61,372 bases of DNA, taken from assembly GCA_019119875.1 (NCBI GenBank), contig DWWG01000238.1, positions 1-61,372 of the forward strand, read 5' to 3'. Under the pieces are notes generated by a model. That model did no database searches, was not told the origin of the DNA, and saw only the letters and a list, made by a program, of their open reading frames with translations. The stretch is from Candidatus Dietzia intestinigallinarum (GTDB lineage: Bacteria > Actinomycetota > Actinomycetes > Mycobacteriales > Mycobacteriaceae). Below are positions 18,146-26,293 of the stretch, piece after piece. Numbering within the stretch: position 1 is the stretch's first letter; the number at the start of each line of letters is the position of its first letter. A program made the position numbers and the translations under genes.

Positions 18146-18661
18146 GTGGACCACGCCCCGTTCGATTCGGTCGATCAGACTTCCCGCACCCGCGAGTACT
18201 CCTGGGCCGCGCCGCCCGAGGACCCGGCCAGCCGTGTTCATGCCGGGCTCGAGTCGCTCGAGGCGGTCCTGCGGGGCGAACGCCACCTCTCCCCCGGGGC
18301 CCACACACTGGGTGTGCGGCTCACGTCGGCGCAGGAGGGGGCGGTGACCCTGACCGCCACGCCCGCCGAGTGGGCGCTCAACAACGGCGGCACCGTCCAC
18401 GGCGGGATCGTCTCGGGCTGGGTCGACTCGGCCCTGGGGTACGCCACGGCCACGGTCGTCGAGCCGGGGACCGGCTACAACACGGTGGATCTGACGGTCC
18501 GGTACATCCGCGCGCTGCTGTTGGAGCGCACACCGGCGATCATCAGATCCGAGGTGGAGCACGTGGGCCGCTCGACGTGTGTGGCGCAGGTCAAGGTCAC
18601 CGACACTGACGGTCGCACATGCGCCAGCGCGAGCGGCGTGATGATGCTATTTCGTCCCTGA
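18146..18661 (+). CDS. PaaI-type hotdog thioesterase
   Basis: Probable acyl-CoA thioesterase. The hotdog core is at residues 75-165, with the PaaI signature NNGGTVHGGIVSGWVDSALGY and the later NTVDLTVRYIRAL. An N-terminal extension of about 60 residues has no clear motif. The start is GTG at 18146; TAGGTT (18133-18138) lies 7 nt upstream and no Shine-Dalgarno is seen, so the mRNA may be leaderless. A short direct repeat CCGTGTAGGTTCGG duplicates this promoter element 19 nt upstream. Confidence 0.8.
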   Translation: MDHAPFDSVDQTSRTREYSWAAPPEDPASRVHAGLESLEAVLRGERHLSPGAHTLGVRLTSAQEGAVTLTATPAEWALNNGGTVHGGIVSGWVDSALGYATATVVEPGTGYNTVDLTVRYIRALLLERTPAIIRSEVEHVGRSTCVAQVKVTDTDGRTCASASGVMMLFRP

Positions 18662-18976
18662 CGTTCGCCTCTGACGCCGCCGCACCGGGCTTTCCGGGTG
18701 CACAGCTGCCAGCTGCCAGCGCGCCGACCCGGCCCACCACCTCATGTAGGCGAACACCACGTCGACGACCGAGCGGCCGACCCCGCCCACACGATCCGCT
18801 CCCCGTGATGAACTCCCGCACCCGCCGATGAGCACGCGAAAGTGCACGAAGAAGGGCGGCTACGTCGAAGGCGTACAGGCGCGAGCGCGGATGCACGGGG
18901 GCGCGGGCTGCACTGGCGGGCGGGAGTGGGCGGGAAGGGGCGGGGTGGGCCGGGGCCGCGTCAGCGGGTGGGTTTG
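18662..18976. other. Gap of 315 nt between thioesterase and serS, no gene seen
   Basis: Both flanking genes end here. No ORF with a good start, no tRNA-like fold and no strong hairpin was noticed. GTCAGCGGGTGGG occurs at 18959-18971 and again at 18976-18988, the second copy covering the serS stop codon, so the gene end has been duplicated. The right half is very G-rich. Confidence 0.5.
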
Positions 18977-20239
18977 TCAGCGGGTGGGCTCGAGCACATC
19001 CTTGCCGACGAAGGGGCGCAGCGGCTCCGGCACCACCACGGAGCCGTCGGCCTGCTGGTGGTTCTCGAGGATCGCGACGAGCCAGCGGGTGGTCGCGAGC
19101 GTGCCGTTCAGGGTGGCGGCGATCTGCGGCCTGCCAGCGGAGTCCCGGTAGCGCACGCCCAGCCGACGGGCCTGGAAGGTGGTGCAGTTCGAGGTGGAGG
19201 TGAGTTCCCGGAAGGCGTTCTGCGTGGGCACCCAGGCCTCGCAGTCATACTTGCGCGCGGCCGAGGAGCCGAGGTCGCCGCCGGCGATGTCGATCACCCG
19301 GAACGGCAGCCCCATGGCCTGCAGCATCTCCTTCTCGAGCGCCAGCAGTCGCATGTGCTCCTCGTGCGCCTCCTCCGGCCTGCACCAGGAGAACATCTCC
19401 ACCTTGTCGAATTGGTGGACGCGGATGATGCCACGGGTGTCCTTGCCGTGGCTGCCGGCCTCCCGGCGGAAGCAGGAGGACCATCCGCTGTAGCGCTTCG
19501 GCCCGTCGGACAGGTCGAGGATCTCGCCCTGGTGGTAGCCGGCGAGGGCCACCTCGGAGGTGCCGACCAGGTACAGGTCGTCGGCCTCGAGCTTGTACAC
19601 CTCGTCGGCGTGGGCCCCGAGGAAGCCGGTGCCCTGCATGATCTCGGGACGGACCAGCACCGGCGGGATCATCAGGGTGAAGCCGTTGGCCATGGCCTTC
19701 TGCGCCGCGAGCTGCAGCATGCCGAGCTGGAGCAGCGCACCGTAGCCGGTGAGGAAGTAGAAGCGGGCACCGGAGACCTTGGCGCCGCGTTCCATGTCGA
19801 GCAGTCCCAGGCTCTCGCCGAGCTCGAGGTGGTCTTTGGGCTCGAAGTCGAACGTCGGGATCTCGCCGATCCGCTCGATCTCCACGAAATCGTCCTCGCC
19901 GCCGGCGGGCGTGCCCTCCTCGACGACGTTGGACAGCAGCCGCTGGATCCGGTCGACCTCGGCCGCGGCCGTCTTCTCCGCGTCCTCGGCGTCCTTGACC
20001 GCCTGCTTCAGGGCCCCGGCGGCCTCGAGCAGCGCCGGGCGGTCCTCCGGTGCGGCCCGGCCGACCTTCTTGCCGTGCGCCTTCTGCTCGGCACGCGCGG
20101 CGTCGGCGGCCGCGATGGACGCCCGGCGGGCCTCGTCGGCGGACAGCAACTGGTCGACCAGGGACGGGTCCTCGCCACGGGTGCGCTGTGAGTCGCGGAC
20201 GACGTCGGGGTTCTCGCGGAGCAGCTTCAGATCGATCAC
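18977..20239 (-). CDS. serS: Seryl-tRNA synthetase
   Basis: Class II aminoacyl-tRNA synthetase charging tRNA-Ser. Residues 1-110 form the N-terminal antiparallel coiled coil that grips the tRNA long arm (rich in Ala, Glu and Lys from [19 protein letters not shown]). The catalytic domain shows [34 protein letters not shown] (motif 2) and, near the C-terminus, the motif 3 region [17 protein letters not shown]. At 420 aa it is a normal length. The start is GTG at 20239; TAGGCT (minus strand, 20252-20247) lies 7 nt before it. Confidence 0.97.
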   Translation of the reverse strand: MIDLKLLRENPDVVRDSQRTRGEDPSLVDQLLSADEARRASIAAADAARAEQKAHGKKVGRAAPEDRPALLEAAGALKQAVKDAEDAEKTAAAEVDRIQRLLSNVVEEGTPAGGEDDFVEIERIGEIPTFDFEPKDHLELGESLGLLDMERGAKVSGARFYFLTGYGALLQLGMLQLAAQKAMANGFTLMIPPVLVRPEIMQGTGFLGAHADEVYKLEADDLYLVGTSEVALAGYHQGEILDLSDGPKRYSGWSSCFRREAGSHGKDTRGIIRVHQFDKVEMFSWCRPEEAHEEHMRLLALEKEMLQAMGLPFRVIDIAGGDLGSSAARKYDCEAWVPTQNAFRELTSTSNCTTFQARRLGVRYRDSAGRPQIAATLNGTLATTRWLVAILENHQQADGSVVVPEPLRPFVGKDVLEPTR

Positions 20240-20274
20240 GGACCCCAGCCTAGCGGCCCCGGGGCACGCCCTGA

Positions 20275-20718
20275 TCAGACGCCGAAGAGTTCGAGGAAGG
20301 CGTCCTTCTCGAACATGCGGGCCGCGTCCACGGCCGACGGGATCCCCGCGTTCGGGTCCGCCCCCGCCTCGAAGAGGATGCGGACGACCTCCCCGTAGCC
20401 CTTGAACACGGCACCGGCCAGCGGGGTCTGCCCCCGGTCGTTGGCGCGGTCCACCTCGGCGCCCCGCTGGAGCAGCGCGCGGACCGTCTCGGGGTGTCCG
20501 TTGTAGGCCGCCAACATGAGCAGGGCGTCGCCGCGCTCGTTGGTCAGGTCCGGGGTGACCCCGGCGTCCACGTAGGCCGCGAGGCGCTCGGTCTCACCCT
20601 CTCGCGCCAGCTGGAAGAGCATCTGGGCGAACTCGAGAACCTCGGGGTCCACCCCTTCACGCGGCGAGCGCGCACCGTGGTCCGGCCCGTCCTGCTGCCC
20701 GTGATCATGTCCGCTCAT
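20275..20718 (-). CDS. Ankyrin-repeat protein
   Basis: Small soluble 147-aa protein with two to three ankyrin repeats, clearest at [20 protein letters not shown] and [20 protein letters not shown]. These are protein-protein interaction modules; the partner is unknown. In other bacteria such small Ank proteins often accompany catalases, but no catalase is present here. The ATG at 20718 has TAGGAT (minus strand, 20731-20726) 7 nt upstream and no Shine-Dalgarno. Divergent from the septum-type membrane protein gene. Confidence 0.85.
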   Translation of the reverse strand: MSGHDHGQQDGPDHGARSPREGVDPEVLEFAQMLFQLAREGETERLAAYVDAGVTPDLTNERGDALLMLAAYNGHPETVRALLQRGAEVDRANDRGQTPLAGAVFKGYGEVVRILFEAGADPNAGIPSAVDAARMFEKDAFLELFGV

Positions 20719-20764
20719 GTCCGGGATCCTATCGCCACGGCGCGATTACGGCATCATAGGAGCG

Positions 20765-21880
20765 ATGACCCCCACCACCAGATCGTCACGCCGTGGTCGG
20801 TCCCTGCTCCGTTCACGGGGCGCGGTCATGGCCTCGCTCCTCGCCGTCCTGTCCGGCGGCGCGGTCACGGGCGCGCTCCTGGCCTCCGCCATCAACGATC
20901 CCGACTCGTCCCGCGCGGGCCGCATCGCCGCGGTCGTGCCGCAGGTCGACCCGCGCACACTGTCGGGCCCCGCCTATGCGGGCGCCGCCCCGGGGACGTG
21001 CCTGACCTGGTCGGTGGACGACGCCGACAGGGTGGCCTCGTTCGACACGGTCGACTGCGGCCAGCCGCACCGGTTCGAGGTGGCGGCGCGCATCGACCTG
21101 TCCGAGCAGCCCGGATTCGGCAGCGGCACACCGCTCCCGGACTCGGCTGCGTTGGCGCCCGTCGGCACCGAGCAGTGCCTGCCCCTGATCTCGAGTTACG
21201 CGGGCCGGGAGGTGGATCCGGAGGGGCGGTTCACCGGGCTCGTCGTGCCGCCCTCGCAGGCCGGGTGGGACAAGGGCGACCACAGCGTCCTGTGCGGCAT
21301 CGCCGCCTCCGAACTGGACGGTCGTTCCGCCCTGTCGACCGGCCTCTTCGCGGAGGCCGACCAGCACCGGCGCTGGGAGCCGGGGACCTGCCTGGGGTTC
21401 ACCGCCGAGGGCCTGCCCGGGGCGCCTGTCCCCTGCTCGGAGGACCACTCGATCGAGATCGTCGCGGACATCGACGTGTCGGGGATCTTCCCGGAGGGCC
21501 CCGTCCCGCCGGAGCCGCGGGTGCAGTCCGAGCTCACGGCCGAGGCGTGTCTGGAGGCCGGGGTCGCCTACCTCGGGGACGCCGAGGCGCTGCGCCGGAG
21601 CACTCTCATCTCGACACTGGTCCACCCGATCTCGGAGCTGTCCTGGCGCACCGGCAGCCGCACGGTCAACTGCGGACTGATGAAGTCCGCGGAGCCCGGG
21701 CCGTTCGCCGTGCTGCGCGGCTCGGCCCGCCAGGGTGTGCTCATCGACGGCCAGACCCCGGTCGCGCCCACCACCACCGAGATCCCCCCGCCGGGCCAGC
21801 AGCCGGCTGGTGAGACAGGTGCGACGACCGGTGGCGAGGAGGGCACGGTCTCGGTGCCCGTCCCGGGCGGGACGCCGTGA
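20765..21880 (+). CDS. Membrane-anchored septum-formation-type protein (Rv3835 type)
   Basis: One N-terminal TM helix (about residues 16-40 from the chosen start) anchors a large extracytoplasmic part. This holds two similar Cys-containing modules, one starting GTCLTWSVDDADRVASFDTV and the other GTCLGFTAEGLPGAPVPC, each followed by PHRFEV or DHSIEI. This C...C...H pattern is that of the septum_form family. A Pro/Gly-rich tail ends the protein. The role in division is by family name only. The start was set at ATG 20765; AGGAG is very close to it (2 nt), so a downstream ATG at 20828 cannot be excluded. Confidence 0.75.
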   Translation: MTPTTRSSRRGRSLLRSRGAVMASLLAVLSGGAVTGALLASAINDPDSSRAGRIAAVVPQVDPRTLSGPAYAGAAPGTCLTWSVDDADRVASFDTVDCGQPHRFEVAARIDLSEQPGFGSGTPLPDSAALAPVGTEQCLPLISSYAGREVDPEGRFTGLVVPPSQAGWDKGDHSVLCGIAASELDGRSALSTGLFAEADQHRRWEPGTCLGFTAEGLPGAPVPCSEDHSIEIVADIDVSGIFPEGPVPPEPRVQSELTAEACLEAGVAYLGDAEALRRSTLISTLVHPISELSWRTGSRTVNCGLMKSAEPGPFAVLRGSARQGVLIDGQTPVAPTTTEIPPPGQQPAGETGATTGGEEGTVSVPVPGGTP

Positions 21881-21917
21881 CCCCTGCCCGCATCCGGCCG
21901 GTGTCAGGCGGGTCGAC

Positions 21918-22268
21918 ATGAGCATCAGGGTCGACGAGACCAGATTCGAGCAGCTCGTCGACGACGCCCTGGACTCGGTGCCGGACGAGTTGTTCCGGGC
22001 CATGGACAACGTCGTGGTGCTCATCGCCGACCGGCATCCCGACGAGCCCGGCCTGCTGGGCCTGTACGAGGGGGTGGCACTGACCGAACGCGGCGACACG
22101 TACTCGGGCTTCCTCCCGGACACCATCACCATCTACCGGGACGCGCTGTGCGATTTCTGCTCCACCGAGGAGCAGCTGGTCCACGAGGTGGCGGTGACGG
22201 TGATCCACGAGATCGCCCATCACTTCGGGATCGGCGAGGAGACCCTCCACGAGCTCGGCTGGGGCTGA
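21918..22268 (+). CDS. Zincin-like metallopeptidase family protein (Rv3836 type)
   Basis: 116-aa protein with the HExxH zinc motif in VTVIHEIAHHFGIGEETLHELGWG at the C-terminus; the two His, the Glu and a third ligand after the motif fit the minimal zincin family. The N-terminus (EQLVDDALDSVPDELF) is also typical. No signal peptide, so it is cytosolic; substrates are unknown. The ATG at 21918 lies 37 nt after the upstream gene, in a likely operon. Confidence 0.88.
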   Translation: MSIRVDETRFEQLVDDALDSVPDELFRAMDNVVVLIADRHPDEPGLLGLYEGVALTERGDTYSGFLPDTITIYRDALCDFCSTEEQLVHEVAVTVIHEIAHHFGIGEETLHELGWG

Positions 22269-22342
22269 CCCGGGCCCCGGGATCGCCTGGCAGTCCGGCC
22301 CCGGGCCCCGGAAGCGACTGGCGAGCCCGGCCCCGGGCGGTG

Positions 22343-22975
22343 TCAGAACTCCGGGCGCCCCAGGTGTTCGCCCCACCGCTCGCACGACCAGCCGCCGCCG
22401 GCCGGGGCCAGTTCGATGATCCCGCAGTTGGCGATGTGGTTGTCCAGCGCCCACTGCGAGGGCACCGCCCCGGCGAACACGGCGATCGCCCGCATGACCG
22501 CCCCGTGGACGACCAGCACCACATCGATGCCGTTGTCGAGGTGGGACTCGCGCAGTTCGGCGACCAGCGGCATCGTGCGGTCCTGCACGTCCAGGGCGCT
22601 CTCCCCCTCGGGCAGGCTCGACGCCAGTTCACCTGCCTCGAACCAGTCCCGCATGAGCCGGTTGTAGGCGAGCATCGCCTCGACGCCGGTCTGCATCTCG
22701 TAGCTGCCGGCCTGCACCTCGTACATCCCGGGCACCGCCTGGGTCGGCAGCCCCATCTCGGCGGCGATCAAGCCGGCGGTCTCGCGGGCCCGGGCGGCCT
22801 CGGAACTCATCACCACGGTGGCCGAGAGCCCGGACCCCGCCAACTCCCTGCCCACCACCGCGGCCTGCTCGCGCCCGAGCTCGGTCAGCGGCGCACCGGG
22901 CAGGGCGGTGTCCAGCGCACCGGCGACGTTCGAGGGCGTCTGCCCGTGTCGGACCAGGTGCAGGCGGGCGCTCAT
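22343..22975 (-). CDS. Histidine phosphatase family protein (Rv3837c type)
   Basis: Phosphoglycerate-mutase-like phosphatase. The catalytic His is in LHLVRHGQTPSN at the N-terminus, with TELGREQA next and a second catalytic His in VVLVVHGAVMRAI. 210 aa, normal for the family. The gene start overlaps the pheA stop by 4 nt, so the two are co-translated. Its substrate cannot be read from the sequence. Confidence 0.9.
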   Translation of the reverse strand: MSARLHLVRHGQTPSNVAGALDTALPGAPLTELGREQAAVVGRELAGSGLSATVVMSSEAARARETAGLIAAEMGLPTQAVPGMYEVQAGSYEMQTGVEAMLAYNRLMRDWFEAGELASSLPEGESALDVQDRTMPLVAELRESHLDNGIDVVLVVHGAVMRAIAVFAGAVPSQWALDNHIANCGIIELAPAGGGWSCERWGEHLGRPEF

Positions 22976-23904
22976 GCGGAGCTCTCGCCGCGGCGCAGGC
23001 CGTCCAGCCAGGCGGCCTCCTCCGTCAGGTCCGGCGGCGGCGCACCGGCGTCGGCGCCGTCGGCCACCGGCCAGGAGCCGAGGTAGCGCAGGTTCTCGGT
23101 GCGGTGCCGCAGGGCGAGCAGCGCCTCGGCGACCACCGGGTCGTCGATGTGTCCCACGAGATCCACGTGGAACAGGTACGTGAAGCGCTCGACGCGCGTG
23201 GGACGGGAGCCGATGCGCGTGAGGTCGATGTCGCGGATCGACAGTTCGGTCAGTGCCTGCACCAGCGAGTTCGGCTCGTGCGGGAGACCGAAGATCACGC
23301 AGGTCCGGTCGCTGCCGGTGCGGGGGGTGGGCGGCGCGGGCCGGCCGACCAGGACGAAGCGGGTGCGCGCCCCGCCCACGTCGGCGACGTCCTCCGCGAG
23401 GGGGACGAGGCCGTTGATCTCCCCGGCCCGTGCGGGGGCGGCGGTGGCGTCGGCGATGCCGGCGGCGACCTCCTCGGCCCCGGCCGCGGTGGAGGAGGCG
23501 GTCTCGATGCGCGCGTTCGGCAGGTTCTCGCCCACCCAGCGCCGGACCTGCGCGGCGGCCACCGGGTGGGTGCGCAGGACCGTCACGTCCTCGGCCCCGG
23601 TGCCGGGGCGGACGAGGATGGAGAAGACCACGTCGAGCTCGGTCTCGGCGAAGATCTGGAGCCGCTCCCCCACCGCGAGCGCGTCACTGGTGGGGTTGAC
23701 GGTGCCGTCGACCGAGTTCTCGAACGGCACGCAGGCGTAGTCGGCCTCGCGGGAGCGCACCAGGGACAGGGCCTCGTCCGGGGTGGTGGCCGGGATCGGC
23801 CGGGCGTCGGCGAGCAGCGCCGAGGCGCGCGCGTCGGCACGGAGTCGGTGCAGGGCGGCGTCGGTGAACGTGCCGGGGGGACCCAGGTAGGCGACGGTGA
23901 CCAC
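22972..23904 (-). CDS. pheA: Prephenate dehydratase
   Basis: Converts prephenate to phenylpyruvate in phenylalanine synthesis. The catalytic domain shows YLGPPGTFTDAAL, VPFENSVDGTV and the TRF catalytic motif at residues 181-183. The C-terminal ACT domain (about 200-285) normally binds Phe through GALV and ESRP; here these read NSLV (212-215) and GSRP (232-235), so the allosteric Glu is Gly. The start is GTG at 23904 with TAGGCT (minus strand, 23917-23912) 7 nt upstream and no Shine-Dalgarno. Coupled to the downstream phosphatase gene. Confidence 0.95.
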   Translation of the reverse strand: MVTVAYLGPPGTFTDAALHRLRADARASALLADARPIPATTPDEALSLVRSREADYACVPFENSVDGTVNPTSDALAVGERLQIFAETELDVVFSILVRPGTGAEDVTVLRTHPVAAAQVRRWVGENLPNARIETASSTAAGAEEVAAGIADATAAPARAGEINGLVPLAEDVADVGGARTRFVLVGRPAPPTPRTGSDRTCVIFGLPHEPNSLVQALTELSIRDIDLTRIGSRPTRVERFTYLFHVDLVGHIDDPVVAEALLALRHRTENLRYLGSWPVADGADAGAPPPDLTEEAAWLDGLRRGESSA

Positions 23905-23924
23905 GACGACAAGCCTAGCCAGCG

Positions 23925-24527
23925 TCAGTCGCGGTCAGCGGTCTCGAGGTCGGTCGTGATGGTCTCGGTCCGACCCCGCGGGACGAGCACGCAGGTCACC
24001 ACGTCCCGGATCGCCTCCCGTGCGGATCGCGACAGTCCTCGGATCGCGGCCGGGTCCGGGCTGGCGATCGCGGCCCGGACGTCGCCTCCGGTCATGGCGG
24101 CCACGGCCCCGGACAGCAGTGCCCACACCTGCGAGGCGTCGGCGCAGCGCGGCACGAGGCCCGACCCGAATCCGACCCCGGCGTGGGTGGCCACGACCAG
24201 CAGGTCGGCGAGGTGAGCGGCGCTCTGCGCCGGGTCGGGGCCGACGGTGGACGCGGAGCTCGCCGTACCACCGGTGGTGGCGGTCGTCGCGTCCACCGCG
24301 GCCAGTCCGGGCGCCACGTCGACGACGGCGGGGGCGCCTCCGGCGAGCACCTCGGCGACCTCGTCGAGGGCGGGCTGACCGGTCACGCGGTCGGACTCCA
24401 CCACGACCGGCTGCGTGACCGACCAGCGGCCCAGCACCTCCGCGATCGTGGTCTCGTCCACCACGAGGTCTTCCAGCAGGTCGGGCCGGGCGGGGCCTCG
24501 GCCGAGCAGTTCCAGCGACACCGTCAT
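23925..24527 (-). CDS. Hypothetical protein, 200 aa
   Basis: Not recognised. Soluble, Ala/Val/Thr-rich, with no TM helix or signal peptide. The first half (DLLEDLVVDETTIAEVLGRW) and second half (AREAIRDVVTCVLVPRGRTE) look folded, and the middle has a Thr/Ser/Gly-rich linker TTATTGGTASSAST. High GC at third codon positions supports coding. It lies 20 nt upstream of pheA on the same strand but has its own start, and is divergent from the single-TM gene at 24610. Confidence 0.65.
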   Translation of the reverse strand: MTVSLELLGRGPARPDLLEDLVVDETTIAEVLGRWSVTQPVVVESDRVTGQPALDEVAEVLAGGAPAVVDVAPGLAAVDATTATTGGTASSASTVGPDPAQSAAHLADLLVVATHAGVGFGSGLVPRCADASQVWALLSGAVAAMTGGDVRAAIASPDPAAIRGLSRSAREAIRDVVTCVLVPRGRTETITTDLETADRD

Positions 24528-24609
24528 GGTTCTCAGGTTTACACCCTGCGCCGGCGCCGCGGGCCGGGAGCCCGACCCGGGCCCCCTGGCGTTGCTACTC
24601 TCTCCAGCG

Positions 24610-25302
24610 ATGGGTTCCGACGACTCCTCCGGCCCGGAGTTCGCGGCCGACTACACCCCGGCCCCGGATGACGCCCCGGACGCCTCGCACCTCACCCCGG
24701 AGGAGAAGCGGGGACCGCGGACCAGCCACGTCGCGCTGGGGCTGCTCGCCCTGCTGATCATCGTCGCGGTGGCCACGACCCCCGAGTCCGTGCTGCCCCG
24801 TGACTCGACACTGCACGGCAGCTACCACGTCGACGAGGAATCGGGGCTGGAGATCGTGGTCCCGGTCGGCTGGCGGGCCCGCGAGAACGCCGAGTTCGGC
24901 TCACTCGAACTGGTCCCGGTCGGGTCGGGACGGGCCCAGGACACCCAGATCTTCGTCGGCACCCTCGAGCCCGGTACCGCGGCCGCGGATATCGCGGACA
25001 ACGAAGAAGCCGCCACGGCCCTGGCCGAGACCGTCCAGCAGTACGTCCTCGGCGTCACCGGGGCCCTCGACGACCGACGGACCACCATCGTGGAGAACGA
25101 GGCGGGAACCGGTGCGTCCGTCTCGTACGTGGTGGTCCCCGACGACCCGGCCAGGGCCGACGCCGGGGGGCTCGTCTACACCGCGGTGTTCGGGACCCCC
25201 GACCGGCGATGGTGGGTGGCGTACGTGACCACCGCCCAGCAGTCCTCCCCCGGCCCCCGCTGGATGAGTCGCATCGTCGACCACGTCCGCCTACGGGACT
25301 AG
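24610..25302 (+). CDS. Single-TM protein with extracytoplasmic domain, unknown function
   Basis: 230 aa: an acidic N-terminus of 40 residues, one TM helix (VALGLLALLIIVAVATT, about residues 42-58) and an outside domain with a VVPVGWRARENAEFGSLELV beta pattern like PsbP/LpqN-type folds (weak guess). Topology is predicted N-in. TACTCT (24596-24601) lies 8 nt before the ATG and no Shine-Dalgarno is visible. Followed at 14 nt by the CPBP protease gene, probably in the same transcript. Confidence 0.7.
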   Translation: MGSDDSSGPEFAADYTPAPDDAPDASHLTPEEKRGPRTSHVALGLLALLIIVAVATTPESVLPRDSTLHGSYHVDEESGLEIVVPVGWRARENAEFGSLELVPVGSGRAQDTQIFVGTLEPGTAAADIADNEEAATALAETVQQYVLGVTGALDDRRTTIVENEAGTGASVSYVVVPDDPARADAGGLVYTAVFGTPDRRWWVAYVTTAQQSSPGPRWMSRIVDHVRLRD

Positions 25303-25315
25303 GGCGGCCCACCCC

Positions 25316-26185
25316 GTGGACGTGCACTCCCCCGGCGACGACACCTCAGCCCCCGCCCCACGGCACGGTCGGCTGCGGCGGGCCCTGTCCCCCCGCGAGG
25401 CGTTCGCCCGGTACTCGGCGCGATTCGCCCCCGTCGGCGACCCGCGACTCCGGCGCCTGCTGACCGCCGAGGTCGTCGTCGTCCTCCTCGTCACCTTCGG
25501 ACTCTCCGGCCTGTACGCCGTACTCGACCTGGTCTCGGCGGTGCTCGCGCCCACCGACCTCGCCGACCAGACCGCGGCCCTCAACGTCTCCCGGTCCACC
25601 CTCACCTGGCTGGACCTGGCCTACCAGGGCCTCGGCGTGCTGCGGCTGACCGCGTGGGCACTGCTGCCGCTCGTCCTGCTCGCCCACACCGGCCTCGGGG
25701 CGCGGGCCGTGGGGCTCGTCCGCGACCGGCCCTGGCGGCAGGTGGGGTGGGGGCTCGCCCTGACCGCGGTGATCGGGATCCCCGGCCTGGCCCTGTACCT
25801 CGGCGCGGTGGCCGCCGGGGTCAACCTGCAGGTCGCCGCATCCGGGCTGACCGAGACCTGGTGGCGGCCGATCGTGCTGGTGCTGTCCGCCGCGGGCAAC
25901 GGGGCCGCCGAGGAGATCCTCGTGGTGGGCTACCTGCTCATCCGGCTCCGGCAGCTCGGCGTGCCGCCCGGGGTGGCGCTGATCGGCACCGCCCTGCTGC
26001 GCGGTTCGTACCACCTGTACCAGGGTTTCGGCGGCGGACTCGGCAATCTCGCGATGGGCCTGGTGTTCGCCCTGTGGTGGATGCGGACCCGGCGACTGTG
26101 GCCGCTGATCGCGGCGCACACGCTGCTGGATGTGTTCGCATTCCTCGGATACGCCCTGCTCGCACCGCATGTGGCGTGGCTGTGA
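25316..26185 (+). CDS. CPBP family intramembrane metalloprotease
   Basis: Membrane protein of about 7-8 TM helices. The conserved glutamate pair is in AAEEILVVGYLLIRLRQLG, followed by the second motif RGSYHLYQGFGG and the third AAHTLLDVFAF with the metal-binding His. This is the actinobacterial variant in which the Arg of EExxxR is displaced. The family includes Rce1/Abi proteases; the substrate is unknown. GTG start at 25316, 13 nt after the previous gene. Confidence 0.85.
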   Translation: MDVHSPGDDTSAPAPRHGRLRRALSPREAFARYSARFAPVGDPRLRRLLTAEVVVVLLVTFGLSGLYAVLDLVSAVLAPTDLADQTAALNVSRSTLTWLDLAYQGLGVLRLTAWALLPLVLLAHTGLGARAVGLVRDRPWRQVGWGLALTAVIGIPGLALYLGAVAAGVNLQVAASGLTETWWRPIVLVLSAAGNGAAEEILVVGYLLIRLRQLGVPPGVALIGTALLRGSYHLYQGFGGGLGNLAMGLVFALWWMRTRRLWPLIAAHTLLDVFAFLGYALLAPHVAWL

Positions 26186-26293
26186 GCGGGGCCGACCCGG
26201 CCAGAACTTCACGCGCGGGGCGGTTGTGACACTCGCCTCCACCGCGCGGCGGGGACCGGCGGTCGGGCCCCCGGCCAAGTAGAGTCCGATCCC

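Noticed and set aside
18662..18976. tRNA or small RNA gene beside serS
   Set aside because: No cloverleaf, T-loop GTTCRA or CCA-adjacent acceptor pairing could be found by eye.
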